In this document: one piece after another, positions 47,903 to 57,005 of the stretch | How positions within the stretch are numbered: position 1 is the first letter of the stretch | Layout: every line of letters starts with the position of its first letter | Assembly: GCF_019448255.1 (NCBI RefSeq) | Contig: NZ_CP080410.1 | Coordinates: 1,674,001 to 1,738,000 of the forward strand | Direction: 5' to 3' | Source of the DNA: Qipengyuania flava | GTDB taxonomy: Bacteria; Pseudomonadota; Alphaproteobacteria; Sphingomonadales; Sphingomonadaceae | DNA: 64,000 bases | Program-made: the position numbers and the translations under genes | The notes under the pieces: model-generated | Told to the model about the DNA's origin: nothing | Seen by the model: the letters and a program-made list of their open reading frames with translations, nothing else | The model's database searches: none

Positions 47903-50066
47903 ACCAGCCATGCGCGCCCTGGTCGCGAGCCACTGTCTCTATCCGTTCCTGCGATAGATAAAGCGCGGTGCCCCCTTCTCGATCGAGGAACCTTCGGTCC
48001 GCCTTGAGCCAGCGGGGCTGGCAGCTGCGCGGTAGATAGCGATCGGCGATGACGATGTCGGACTGCGTGCAGGCTGCGGCCAGGGCGCGTTCCTCGACAA
48101 GGTCACGATTTCGCGCGACAAGGACAATCCAAGTGCGATCCTCGCGCTCCAGGCGCAGGGTGCAAAACTGGTCGCTGCACCGGCTCCCCTGCCATTGCGA
48201 GATCAGCACCGGTGCATCCTCGCTGCCGGCAAGCTCGAGCAGATTATCCTGCGCGTAGCCACCCTCACTGTCACGCAACACCAGCAGGGCTTCGGCTTCA
48301 TTGGCAACGCCTATATCGCGCCCATCGCGAGTGATGAGAATATCGGGAACCGGCGCGCTCGCCATGAGCGCTGCAGAAAGTGCAATGGGCGCCAAGCCCC
48401 ACAGCCTAGGCCGCCCCTGCCACAAGGCCAGCCACAAGGCGCCCGCCAGATAAAGCGCCATGGCCCCCATGCCGATGCGCGGGGCGAGCTTCACCGAACC
48501 CGGAAGATCGGCAAAAAGATGGGCAATACCGATCAGCAGGTCGAGCGAATGCCCCACCAGCCACCACACCGGCGCCCCCGCCCCTACGAGGTCCAGCACC
48601 AGCGCCAGCGCGACCAGCGGCATGGAGACGAAGGTCACCAGTGGAATGGCGATCAGGTTCGCAGCCGCTCCATAAACACCGGCCCTGTGAAAGTGGAAAA
48701 GGACGATCGGCATCAGCGCCAATTCTATGACCATGCCGGTCAGGAACAGCACCGCCATGCGCCGCGCCAAGCGCCGCCCCCAACTCTCTTCACGCGGGGC
48801 AAGAAAGTCCCGCAGCCGCTGGACGTTGTGGAGGGAGACGATCGCTAGGACCGCGGCAAAGCTCATCTGGAAGCTCGGCCCCACCAGCGACTCCGGCCAC
48901 AGGGCCAGCACGACGCCGGCTGCGATGGCAACCATGCGCAATGACAGCGGTTCGCGGCCCAGCGCCAGCGCGACCAGCACCAGCAAGGCCCCGATGCAGC
49001 TGCGCACGGTTGGCACTTCGGCGCCTGTGAGCAGCGTGTAGCCAATGCCCGCAAGCGCCGCGGCGGCTGCGGCGACCAGCGGCAGGCGCACGCGCAGCAC
49101 CAGCCAGGGCCACAGCGCAAGCGTCTTGAGCACCAGCAGATAGGCCGCCGCGATCAGCGCGCTCACATGCAGGCCGCTGATCGAGAGCAAATGCGTGAGA
49201 CCGGAATCGCGCATCGCCTCCTCATCGGCCTCCGGAATCGCACCGCGGTCTCCGCTCGCCAGCGTGGCGGCAATGGCCCCGGCCGTCCCGTCGACATGAC
49301 TGCGGACATGGGCCGAGAGGCGCCGCTGGATCGAGGCAAGCGACAGTTCGGAGGGTGGCGGCGGCTCAACCAGCTCTATAGACCCGACCGCCGATCCCGT
49401 CGCCGAAAGGCCGTCGAACCAGGCCCGCCGCGCGAAATTGTAAGCGCCCGGCACGATCGGCGGCGATGGCGGCATCAGCCGGGCGGACAGACGGATCCGC
49501 GCACCTTCACGGAACAGGGGCTGGTCGTTTTCCAGCGGTATATTGATCCGGTAAGCGAGCGCCTGGCCGGTCTCCGCCTCGCGTGCCGCCACCGTGAGCC
49601 GCACGCGGCCTTCCGCTGGCTGCTCCTCGCGGCCCAGGATACGCGCATCGATCCGCTCGAAACGCGGTGCGGGGATCGGCTCGGCGCCGACTATCGATGA
49701 ACGCGCCCAGACCAAGGCTACGCCCAGCGCAATGGCGAGCGCCAGCGACACGAGCGCGGCGTGCGAATACGGCCGGTCATCGCGCGTTTTCCACGCGATC
49801 GCCGCCAACGCCGCAACCGACAGGCTCGTGGCGATGATCAGGAGCCATTGCCACGCCGCACCAAAATAGAACCAGGCCCCGATCCCGGCGGCGAAGGCCA
49901 CCACCAGCCAGGGCCCGCGATCGAACGCGGCGGCCTCGAGAAAACCCTCAAACCGCCCGGCAAAACTGGACATTGGACCGCGCATACGCCAAGGGCGCGG
50001 CACAGTTTCGCGGGTCTCCTCGCCCGCATCCCCCATCGGTACCGAAGGCGTCCCTCGTGTCGCCAT
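47886..50066 (-). CDS. comEC: ComEC/Rec2-family DNA uptake channel protein
   Basis: About 726 residues. Order: two to three hydrophobic segments near the N-terminus, a soluble OB-like DUF4131 region (about 150-250), then the ComEC core with LTHLLSISGLHVSALIAAAY and many hydrophobic segments (about 290-560). The C-terminal part (about 580-726) is the region where a metallo-beta-lactamase-like domain sits in full ComEC, but it is short and shows no HxHxDH motif. It would carry single-stranded DNA across the inner membrane. The start is uncertain: ATG at 50066, 50036 or 49985; no clear Shine-Dalgarno. Divergent from gltX. Confidence 0.82.
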   Translation of the reverse strand: MATRGTPSVPMGDAGEETRETVPRPWRMRGPMSSFAGRFEGFLEAAAFDRGPWLVVAFAAGIGAWFYFGAAWQWLLIIATSLSVAALAAIAWKTRDDRPYSHAALVSLALAIALGVALVWARSSIVGAEPIPAPRFERIDARILGREEQPAEGRVRLTVAAREAETGQALAYRINIPLENDQPLFREGARIRLSARLMPPSPPIVPGAYNFARRAWFDGLSATGSAVGSIELVEPPPPSELSLASIQRRLSAHVRSHVDGTAGAIAATLASGDRGAIPEADEEAMRDSGLTHLLSISGLHVSALIAAAYLLVLKTLALWPWLVLRVRLPLVAAAAAALAGIGYTLLTGAEVPTVRSCIGALLVLVALALGREPLSLRMVAIAAGVVLALWPESLVGPSFQMSFAAVLAIVSLHNVQRLRDFLAPREESWGRRLARRMAVLFLTGMVIELALMPIVLFHFHRAGVYGAAANLIAIPLVTFVSMPLVALALVLDLVGAGAPVWWLVGHSLDLLIGIAHLFADLPGSVKLAPRIGMGAMALYLAGALWLALWQGRPRLWGLAPIALSAALMASAPVPDILITRDGRDIGVANEAEALLVLRDSEGGYAQDNLLELAGSEDAPVLISQWQGSRCSDQFCTLRLEREDRTWIVLVARNRDLVEERALAAACTQSDIVIADRYLPRSCQPRWLKADRRFLDREGGTALYLSQERIETVARDQGAHGWWRARR

Positions 50067-50094
50067 GCAAGTGTTTGAAAGGAAACGTGAGACA

Positions 50095-51543
50095 ATGGCA
50101 AGCGATAGTGGCAGCAAGGCCGCCGAGGTCGTCACCCGCTTCGCCCCCTCGCCCACGGGTTATCTGCATATTGGCGGGGCGCGTACGGCGCTGTTCAACT
50201 GGCTGTTCGCGCGCCATCATGGTGGCCGCGCGCTGCTGCGTATCGAAGACACCGACAAGAAGCGCAGCACACAGGATGCGATCGACAAGATCATCGAAGG
50301 GCTCGATTGGCTCGGCCTCGATTTCGACGAAGCGCCGATCTTCCAGTCCGACCGCGCCGATCGCCACGCCGAAGTTGCGCACAAGCTGCTGGAGGCCGGC
50401 CACGCCTACAAATGCTTCGCCACGCCCGAAGAGCTCGAGGCAATGCGCGCCGAGCAGCGCGCCAACAAGCAGCCCATGCGCTACGACCGCCGCTGGCGCG
50501 ACCGCGATGAAAGCGAAGCCCCCGCCGGCGCGCCCTTCGTGATCCGTCTCAAGGTCCCGACCGATGGCGAAACGACCATCGAAGACCAGGTCCAGGGCAA
50601 GGTCACGGTTAAGAACGCGGAGATCGACGACTACGTCCTGCTGCGCGCCGACGGCACGCCGACCTACATGCTCGCCGTGGTGGTCGACGATCACGACATG
50701 GGCATCACCCACATCATCCGCGGCGACGACCATCTGAACAACGCCTTCCGCCAGCTGCCGATCATCCGCGCCATGGACACGATCGAGGGCGACTGGCCCG
50801 ACCCGATCTACGCCCATGTCCCGCTGATCCACGGCCCGGACGGCGCGAAGATGTCTAAGCGTCACGGTTCGGTCGGTGTCGAAGCCTACCGCGACGAAGA
50901 AGGCGTGCTGCCCGAAGCGCTGTTCAACTACCTTCTGCGCCTTGGCTGGGGTCACGGCGACCGCGAGGAGATTTCCAAGGACGAAGCGATCGAGCTGTTT
51001 GACCTCGACGGCGTCGGCAAGGGACCCGCGCGCTTCGACATCAAGAAGCTGCAAAACCTCAACGGCCACTACATCCGCGAGGCGGACGATGCACGTCTGG
51101 CCGAAATCGTGGCCGCAAAGATGGGCGATCACGCCGACGTGACGCTGCTCACCGAGGCCATGCCGGTGCTCAAAACCCGCGCAAGGTCCATCAATGAACT
51201 TGTTGAGGGTGCAGGATTTCTTTTCGCAACACGCCCCCTTTCCATGACGGACAAGGCGGCGAGCCTGCTGGACGACGATGGGCGCGCCCGGCTGGCTGGC
51301 CTGTCAAAAATGCTGCACCTGCAAAATGACTGGACAATCGAGGCGCTGGAGGCCAGTACGAAATCGTATGCGGAGTCCCTCGAACTGGGTCTCGGCAAGC
51401 TCGCGCAGCCCATGCGCGCAGCGCTGACGGGCACAACCACGTCGCCCGGCATTTTCGATGTGTTGGTCCTGTTGGGCAAGGAAGAGTCGCTCCTGCGTAT
51501 CGACGCGCAGGCCTCGCCCACAGGCACAGATGAGAACGAGTGA
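50095..51543 (+). CDS. gltX: Glutamyl-tRNA synthetase
   Basis: 482-residue class I aminoacyl-tRNA synthetase. HIGH-type motif in [19 protein letters not shown] near the N-terminus, [12 protein letters not shown], and the KMSKS-type motif in [11 protein letters not shown] near residue 258. The start ATG at 50095 is preceded by GTGAGA; a longer reading from 50065 is less likely. gltA follows 10 nt downstream. Confidence 0.96.
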   Translation: MASDSGSKAAEVVTRFAPSPTGYLHIGGARTALFNWLFARHHGGRALLRIEDTDKKRSTQDAIDKIIEGLDWLGLDFDEAPIFQSDRADRHAEVAHKLLEAGHAYKCFATPEELEAMRAEQRANKQPMRYDRRWRDRDESEAPAGAPFVIRLKVPTDGETTIEDQVQGKVTVKNAEIDDYVLLRADGTPTYMLAVVVDDHDMGITHIIRGDDHLNNAFRQLPIIRAMDTIEGDWPDPIYAHVPLIHGPDGAKMSKRHGSVGVEAYRDEEGVLPEALFNYLLRLGWGHGDREEISKDEAIELFDLDGVGKGPARFDIKKLQNLNGHYIREADDARLAEIVAAKMGDHADVTLLTEAMPVLKTRARSINELVEGAGFLFATRPLSMTDKAASLLDDDGRARLAGLSKMLHLQNDWTIEALEASTKSYAESLELGLGKLAQPMRAALTGTTTSPGIFDVLVLLGKEESLLRIDAQASPTGTDENE

Positions 51544-51553
51544 GGAGACACGC

Positions 51554-52840
51554 GTGGCCGACAAGCAGGCAACCCTCGATCTGGGCGGACAGACCCAGGA
51601 ATTTCCCGTGCTGCAGGGCAGCGTCGGCCCCGATGTGGTCGATATCCGCAAGCTCTACGGCGCGACCGGCAAGTTCACCTACGACCCGGGCTACAAGTCG
51701 ACCGCCAGCTGCGAAAGCGCGCTGACCTATATTGACGGCGAAGCCGGTGTCCTGCTGCACCGCGGCTACCCGATCGGCCAGCTGGCCGAGCATTCGAGCT
51801 TCATGGAAGTCAGCTACCTGCTGCTGAACGGCGAACTGCCGACGGCGGACGAGCTGGAGACTTTCAACGACACCATCACCCGCCACACGATGGTCCACGA
51901 CCAGCTGCGCCAGTTCTACCAGGGTTTCCGCCGCGACGCGCACCCGATGGCGATCATGTGCGGCGTGGTCGGCGCCCTGTCGGCCTTCTACCACGACAGC
52001 ACCGACATTTCGGATCCCGAGCATCGCAAGATCAGCTCGCACCGCCTCATCGCAAAGATGCCGACGATTGCGGCCATGGCGTACAAATACGCCGTGGGTC
52101 AGCCGTTCCTTCAGCCGAAGAACGACCTCAGCTACACCGGCAACTTCCTGCGCATGACCTTCGGCGTTCCGGCCGAGGAATACGAAATCCACCCCGCCAT
52201 CGAAAAGGCGATGGACCGGATCTTCATCCTTCATGCCGACCACGAGCAGAACGCCTCGACCTCGACCGTGCGCCTTGCCGGTTCCTCGGGAGCGAACCCG
52301 TTTGCCTGTATGGCGGCCGGCATTGCCTGCCTGTGGGGCCCCGCGCACGGCGGCGCCAACGAAGCGGCGCTCAACATGCTGCAGGAAATCGGCTCGCCCG
52401 ATCGCATCCCGCACTACATCGAGCGCGCCAAGGACAAGAACGACCCGTTCCGCCTGATGGGCTTCGGTCACCGCGTCTACAAGAACTACGACCCGCGCGC
52501 GACGGTCATGCAGAAGACCCTGCGCGAGGTGTTCGAAGCGCTCAACGTCAACGACCCGGTCTTCGAAACCGCGCTGCGCCTTGAAGAGCTCGCTCTCAAC
52601 GACGACTACTTCAAGGAAAAGAAGCTGTTCCCGAATGTGGACTTCTACTCGGGCATCATTCTCAACTCGATCGGTTTCCCGACGACCATGTTCACCGCGC
52701 TCTTCGCCCTCGCCCGCACCGTCGGCTGGGTCGCGCAGTGGAACGAGATGATCTCGGATCCCGCACAGGTCATCGGCCGCCCGCGCCAGCTCTACACGGG
52801 CCCGACCGAGCGCGACTACGTGCCGATCGAAAAGCGTTAA
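51554..52840 (+). CDS. gltA: Citrate synthase
   Basis: 428 residues, type II (hexameric, NADH-sensitive family). Active-site His residues in [15 protein letters not shown] and [14 protein letters not shown] and the [14 protein letters not shown] block; the Asp is in FPNVDFYSG. Entry enzyme of the citric acid cycle. Start is GTG at 51554 with GAGGAG 7 nt upstream. The gltX-gltA pair is usual in this order. Confidence 0.97.
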   Translation: MADKQATLDLGGQTQEFPVLQGSVGPDVVDIRKLYGATGKFTYDPGYKSTASCESALTYIDGEAGVLLHRGYPIGQLAEHSSFMEVSYLLLNGELPTADELETFNDTITRHTMVHDQLRQFYQGFRRDAHPMAIMCGVVGALSAFYHDSTDISDPEHRKISSHRLIAKMPTIAAMAYKYAVGQPFLQPKNDLSYTGNFLRMTFGVPAEEYEIHPAIEKAMDRIFILHADHEQNASTSTVRLAGSSGANPFACMAAGIACLWGPAHGGANEAALNMLQEIGSPDRIPHYIERAKDKNDPFRLMGFGHRVYKNYDPRATVMQKTLREVFEALNVNDPVFETALRLEELALNDDYFKEKKLFPNVDFYSGIILNSIGFPTTMFTALFALARTVGWVAQWNEMISDPAQVIGRPRQLYTGPTERDYVPIEKR

Positions 52841-52861
52841 GCGCTTATACCGTGATAAATG

Positions 52862-52891
52862 AAAAGGGGCGTCCATCGGGCGCCCCTTTTT
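52862..52891 (+). terminator. Rho-independent terminator of gltX-gltA
   Basis: 10 bp stem AAAAGGGGCG / CGCCCCTTTT with a 9 nt loop ending in five T, 21 nt after the gltA stop. Strong. Confidence 0.9.
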
Positions 52892-52937
52892 GATTCCAGC
52901 CTGAGAAGATGAGGGACTTAGGCCCTGAACGAGCCGG

Positions 52938-54374
52938 TCAGTCGTCGTCTCGGAATTCGGGCATTTTGGGACCCCCGCGCGGTTCCTTTCGCAAATCGTC
53001 CGCTGCCGGCACCGAAAGGGTGAAGCGTGCGCCTTGCCCCTTGGCGCTTTCCACCGTCAGGTCGCCGTCCATCGCGCGGGCAATCCGGCGCGAGATGTAG
53101 AGCCCAAGACCCGATCCGCCATCACCGCTGCGACCCAAGCGCTCGAACTTCTCGAACACCCGCTCCTGCTGCTCGGGCTCAAGCCCGTGACCCTGGTCGG
53201 CTACGGTAATCAACGCACGGTTGCCGATCCGGTCGAGCCGGATCCAGACCTGGCTGTCCTCGGGCGAATACCTAATGGCGTTGCCCACGAGGTTAAGGAG
53301 GATCTGCAGCACGCGGCGGAATTCCGCGATCGCAAGCTGGCTTTCGCCTTCCGGCGGGGCGACCAGCGTGATTCCTTTCTCGCGCGCCCGCACACCTAGG
53401 ATCCCGCAAGCGCGCCGAGCCACGTCGGCCAGCTCGATACGGTCGGGTGCGGTCGCAAAGTCGTCCGATTCCACCACTTCGAGATCGGACAGGTCGTCGA
53501 TCAGCGCGAGCAGGTGCTGCGCAGCTGTAGCGATGTCGGCGGCGTAGGAGCTGTATTCGTCCGCCAGCGGTCCGGCGAGCTTGGTGCGGATCGTCTCGGC
53601 GTTGGCGATGATGCGGTTGATCGGCTGGCGCAGGACCGGCGTCAGATCGCGCCCGAAGGAAGGCCCTTCGCCCTGCTCGTCCTGGTCCTCCACCGGCGAA
53701 CCCGACAGCGGGCTTTCAGCCGTGAGATAGAGCACGAAGCCCGCGCTGCCGGGCTGCGGCTGGCCGAGCGGTTCGAGATGCGCGGTCCATTGGCGACTCG
53801 ACCCGTCGATCTCGCACTTGGCCCCGTCGAGCAGGCGCCAGTGAAGCGGTTGCTGGTGCGTGTTGCCCGGCAGGCGCACGAAGTCCGTCCACGGCTTGCC
53901 GACATTCGCAAGCGCCGTGGCGGCAAACTCGCCGAGGTCGCTTGCCTCGGTATCGACCGAGAGCAGGCGCTGGTTGGAATCGAGCCGCGCGGTGCAATCG
54001 GCAAGGTGGCGGTTGATCTCCACGCGCCGCCGCGCCGTCTCGATCTCGTTTTCCGGCGGAAGCGGTTCGGTATTCCAGCTCACGACGTCGATCGAGCAGC
54101 CCCGCCCCTCGTCGCTGCCCTCGGCGTCGGGCGTGATCTCCACCCAGGCGGTAATGCGGTTCTCGCCGTCGACCGCTTCGAACTGGCGGGCGAGCCGCAG
54201 GCCGAAACGCTGCGCTTTCTCCACCAGCGCAAGCAGCTCGGGGATGGCAAGGCGTGTACCGATCGCACCACCACAGGCGTGCTGCAGGCGTGCCAAAACT
54301 TCGTCAGCGGAGACAAGCTTGCCTTCGGCATCGACCGTGGCGCTGGCCAGGTAGCGGGTTCCTACGCTGGCCAT
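52938..54374 (-). CDS. Histidine-kinase-like protein lacking the phospho-accepting His
   Basis: 478 residues. The C-terminal half is a normal HATPase: N-box LLNLVGNAIRYSPED, DQGHGLEPEQQERVFEKFERLG, and GGSGLGLYISRRIARAMDG. In the dimerisation helix, where kinases read HELRxPL, this protein reads PVLRQPINRI, with Pro246 where the His should be. The N-terminal 225 residues are PAS-like and show no membrane segment. It cannot autophosphorylate at the usual site, so it may be a phosphatase, an allosteric partner or a scaffold, like the Tyr-bearing DivL of Caulobacter. Starts 1 nt after the preceding gene, so the pair is coupled. Confidence 0.8.
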   Translation of the reverse strand: MASVGTRYLASATVDAEGKLVSADEVLARLQHACGGAIGTRLAIPELLALVEKAQRFGLRLARQFEAVDGENRITAWVEITPDAEGSDEGRGCSIDVVSWNTEPLPPENEIETARRRVEINRHLADCTARLDSNQRLLSVDTEASDLGEFAATALANVGKPWTDFVRLPGNTHQQPLHWRLLDGAKCEIDGSSRQWTAHLEPLGQPQPGSAGFVLYLTAESPLSGSPVEDQDEQGEGPSFGRDLTPVLRQPINRIIANAETIRTKLAGPLADEYSSYAADIATAAQHLLALIDDLSDLEVVESDDFATAPDRIELADVARRACGILGVRAREKGITLVAPPEGESQLAIAEFRRVLQILLNLVGNAIRYSPEDSQVWIRLDRIGNRALITVADQGHGLEPEQQERVFEKFERLGRSGDGGSGLGLYISRRIARAMDGDLTVESAKGQGARFTLSVPAADDLRKEPRGGPKMPEFRDDD

Positions 54375-54375
54375 A

Positions 54376-55338
54376 TCAGGCGGCTCCTACCGGTGTGGAT
54401 TCGGCCAGCATCCGGCGGGCTTCTTCGAGCGGCATGCCTGCAATCTCACGCAAGGGCACGGCCTGCGGGTTGAGGCGTAGCACCTGGCGTTCCACGGCTG
54501 CGGTATCGAGCCCGGCAGCCCTGAGGCCCAGCGCTAGCCGGGCGGTCTGCTGGTGATGGGTCGAGAGCACTGCGGCGACGCGCGATTGACCCGAACGTGC
54601 CGCAAGCGCGGAAAGGAACAGGGCCGTGCCCGCCTGATCGATATCGAGCGCGCGCTGGCCCTCGCCGCCCATGCCGGCAACGACCCGCGCGAGCAGCGAC
54701 TGGCGCCCGGCGCCTTCGTCATAGGCATTGCGCAGCTTGGCCTCGGCGCGGATCATCGCATCGGAGCGAAGCTGGCCGCTGTAGGCGCGCCAACCCATCA
54801 GCAAATAGTGGAACAGGTCACCGGGAAGCTCGCTCAGCGGCAATTCCATCCGCCGCTGGGTCTGGGCGAAGCGGGCCTGCGCGGTGAGCGAGGCCATAGC
54901 CGCGCTCGCAAGGCTGCTGTCGTCCGACGCGATGAGTTCCTGGACAACCGGCGAAAGCACCGGATCGATGCCGTACTGGACTTCGAGCCGTTCAGTCAGC
55001 TGCCATTCCAGCGCCAGCGCGTGGCAATGGGCAAGCAGCGCCGGGCTGCCGAAGAAATGCTCCGCCAGCGCCTCGCCATGACGGTCGGCAAAGGCTTCGC
55101 GCCCGGCCTGGCCGGCGGCTTCTGCCTGTGCGCGCAGGACCTGCCAGGCCAGATGGTGGCACATGCCGCGGATGCGCGCGACGATCTCGTCGCTGAACAA
55201 CGAATGGTCGGGCGTTGCGAGCAGATGCGACAGGATCGGCCCGATGCGCGCAAGCGTCGCGTTCCCGCGCGCGAGCGCGTCGCGAAGGCTTTCCTTGTCG
55301 GCCTCGGCCGAAGGGGATGCAGCGTCAGGCATCGGCAT
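54376..55338 (-). CDS. Helical protein of unknown function upstream of the His-less kinase
   Basis: 320 residues, almost all helical and Ala/Leu-rich, no signal peptide or membrane segment. Recognisable blocks for searching are MCHHLAWQVLRAQAEAAG (about 58-76), ELPGDLFHYLLMGWRAYSGQ (about 168-188) and STHHQQTARLALGLRAAGLD (about 258-278). I recognise no family; a repeat or HEAT-like fold is possible. It is coupled to the kinase gene (one base between stop and start). A near-match CtrA box lies 24-39 nt before its start. Confidence 0.65.
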   Translation of the reverse strand: MPMPDAASPSAEADKESLRDALARGNATLARIGPILSHLLATPDHSLFSDEIVARIRGMCHHLAWQVLRAQAEAAGQAGREAFADRHGEALAEHFFGSPALLAHCHALALEWQLTERLEVQYGIDPVLSPVVQELIASDDSSLASAAMASLTAQARFAQTQRRMELPLSELPGDLFHYLLMGWRAYSGQLRSDAMIRAEAKLRNAYDEGAGRQSLLARVVAGMGGEGQRALDIDQAGTALFLSALAARSGQSRVAAVLSTHHQQTARLALGLRAAGLDTAAVERQVLRLNPQAVPLREIAGMPLEEARRMLAESTPVGAA

Positions 55339-55361
55339 GGTCCGGTGGTAGCATCGGCATG

Positions 55362-55377
55362 GTTAATCGCCGGTTAG
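55362..55377 (-). promoter_or_regulatory. CtrA-like box (one mismatch) before the unknown protein/kinase operon
   Basis: Minus strand reads CTAA-N7-TTAAC against the consensus TTAA-N7-TTAAC, continuing CAT to give the half-site TTAACCAT. It overlaps the stop codon of the upstream gene and ends 24 nt before the start at 55338. Confidence 0.4.
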
Positions 55378-56570
55378 TCCCGCGGCTCTGCCGTGAGAAA
55401 AAGCGTAATCAGCACGGCAAGCGACAAAACCGCCACGACAGGCTGCGTGACCCCGAAGAAAACCGCCGGAATAAGGAGCGCAATCAGCGCAATGCGATCG
55501 GCGTAGGTGCGCCGCCATTTGCTGGCGCTGATCCGTTCACCGAGGTGGAGCAAGCCCAGCAGGACGGCGGGCACGAAGAGGCGCAACCAGCCCATCTCTT
55601 CAGGCGATGCGAGGGCGATCAGCACAAGGAGCAGCGGGTCGAGCAGGATCGCGATTGCCTGCGCCAGCGCTGGCACGCGTGGGCGCACCTGTCCGGCGCT
55701 TGAAACACGGCGGACCACCTCTTCCATGGCGAACAGCAGGGCGCTGAGCCCGGCAAGGCCAAAGCCGGGCAATGTCCATCCGCCCAATGCGAGCGAGAGA
55801 CCGGAAAGACCCGCCAGCGCCGAGGAGAGCGACAGTACGCGCGGCAGGTTCCCGCCCATCGTATCCTGCGCAAGCCGCGCGCCCATGCGCTCGGCTATCG
55901 CGAGGCCCGGCGCGGAAAAGGGCGCCACATTGGCGTGCCCGGCGACCCAGCTGCGTTCGCGTGTGGCCAGCTCCTCAGGGGACGGGTCACGCAGCCACAC
56001 GGTCTCGTCGAGCAACCGCGTTTCGAGCGGATGGGTCCTCACCCCCGACTGGAGGGCAATGCGGAGCAGTGCCGATGGCGTGTCGACATCTTCGGGAAGC
56101 TGCGCGAGTTGCTCGACCGCAGTGCCGCGCACCAGCAGCGCTCCAGCCCATGCGAAGTGCGCATCGATACGCTCGTAACCACGTGCAACCGCCGGGTCCT
56201 CGGGAAACACCAGCACGCAGGGCTTTGCTAGGTGTTTGAGGATCGCGTCTTCGTCGGGCAGGACGCCGGGCGCCAGCACCAGCAACTCGTCCTGCGCCGA
56301 CACCAGCCCCGACAGCTTGCGCGCTTCGCGAAGGGCAATGAACCGCGCGCCGGCCGCCTCTGCGCGGTGCTGGAGGTCCATCACCTCGCGTCCGACCGTG
56401 TTGGCAAGGCAGGCAATGGTTTCGCAACCGGCGGCCAGCGCCATGTCGAGCTGGCGTTCCACCAGGCGCGCACCGGCAATCGATCGGTACGGCGCGGGGA
56501 CGGTGCGCGTATCAGCTTGGCTATCGAGCACGGACAGCAGGGCGGCGCGCACGCGGAACTCCGGTTGCAA
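55374..56570 (-). CDS. Two-domain membrane protein with a nucleotidyltransferase-like N-terminus
   Basis: 398 residues. Residues about 1-150 look like a degenerate GT-A/nucleotidyltransferase domain (SIAGARLVERQLDMALAAGC, as in sugar-phosphate nucleotidyltransferases), but the G-rich NTP loop at the very start is missing. Residues about 225-395 hold four to six hydrophobic segments (LSSALAGLSGLSLALGGWTL, LLDPLLLVLIAL, AVLSLAVLITLFLT). The arrangement recalls fusions of an NTP-transferase with a CDP-alcohol phosphatidyltransferase, but I do not find the Asp-rich motif of the latter. Function unknown. Confidence 0.6.
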   Translation of the reverse strand: MQPEFRVRAALLSVLDSQADTRTVPAPYRSIAGARLVERQLDMALAAGCETIACLANTVGREVMDLQHRAEAAGARFIALREARKLSGLVSAQDELLVLAPGVLPDEDAILKHLAKPCVLVFPEDPAVARGYERIDAHFAWAGALLVRGTAVEQLAQLPEDVDTPSALLRIALQSGVRTHPLETRLLDETVWLRDPSPEELATRERSWVAGHANVAPFSAPGLAIAERMGARLAQDTMGGNLPRVLSLSSALAGLSGLSLALGGWTLPGFGLAGLSALLFAMEEVVRRVSSAGQVRPRVPALAQAIAILLDPLLLVLIALASPEEMGWLRLFVPAVLLGLLHLGERISASKWRRTYADRIALIALLIPAVFFGVTQPVVAVLSLAVLITLFLTAEPRD

Positions 56571-56637
56571 CGGTTGGGACGCCTACCGCTTTAGGGCCGT
56601 GTTGCCGCAATCGCCAAGCGTTGCGGCGGGTTTACCC

Positions 56638-56934
56638 TCAGCCGAGCGCGCCTACGAACGCGTCGATCCGCTTAAGAACCGTGGGCTCTCCCGGTGCGGC
56701 AGTCAGCGCTTCATCGGCAAGCTCAATGAGCTCGTCGGCATGGAAGCTTGCAGCAATGGCGTGCAGTTTGCCAGCAGCCAATTCCCAGTTCCCGTCGCAG
56801 CGCGAGCGGCGAAGCAGATCGAGCTGGCGTGCGCAGCTGTCGGCAAAGGCCACGCGCAGTTCGTTCTTGAGCGACAGATCGTCGCCCGCTGCGGTCGCCA
56901 ATGCGGCATCGAATCCGGTAGAGTGATACGCCAT
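56638..56934 (-). CDS. Orphan HPt-domain protein (histidine phosphotransfer)
   Basis: 98 residues, essentially one HPt four-helix unit. The helix AAGKLHAIAASFHADELIEL matches the HPt pattern HxLKGxxxxxGxxxL, with the candidate phospho-accepting His58; Ser and Phe replace the usual small residues of the loop. Flanking helices LKNELRVAFADSCARQLDLL and ELADEAL fit. It would relay phosphoryl groups between receivers. Start: ATG at 56934 (a GTG lies two codons upstream). A full CtrA-type box lies 24 nt upstream, shared with the divergent coiled-coil gene. Confidence 0.68.
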   Translation of the reverse strand: MAYHSTGFDAALATAAGDDLSLKNELRVAFADSCARQLDLLRRSRCDGNWELAAGKLHAIAASFHADELIELADEALTAAPGEPTVLKRIDAFVGALG

Positions 56935-56957
56935 GGCCACAGACTGGCACCAAAGCG

Positions 56958-56973
56958 GTTAATTGTGGTTTAA
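56958..56973. promoter_or_regulatory. Full CtrA-type box between the HPt and coiled-coil genes
   Basis: Minus strand reads TTAA-ACCACAA-TTAAC, an exact match to the Caulobacter consensus TTAA-N7-TTAAC. It is centred in the 71 nt divergent gap, 24 nt before the HPt start and 33 nt before the coiled-coil protein start. Confidence 0.55.
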
Positions 56974-57005
56974 GCCCAAGGCGTTTGGTGGTAGTTTTTG
57001 CAGCT

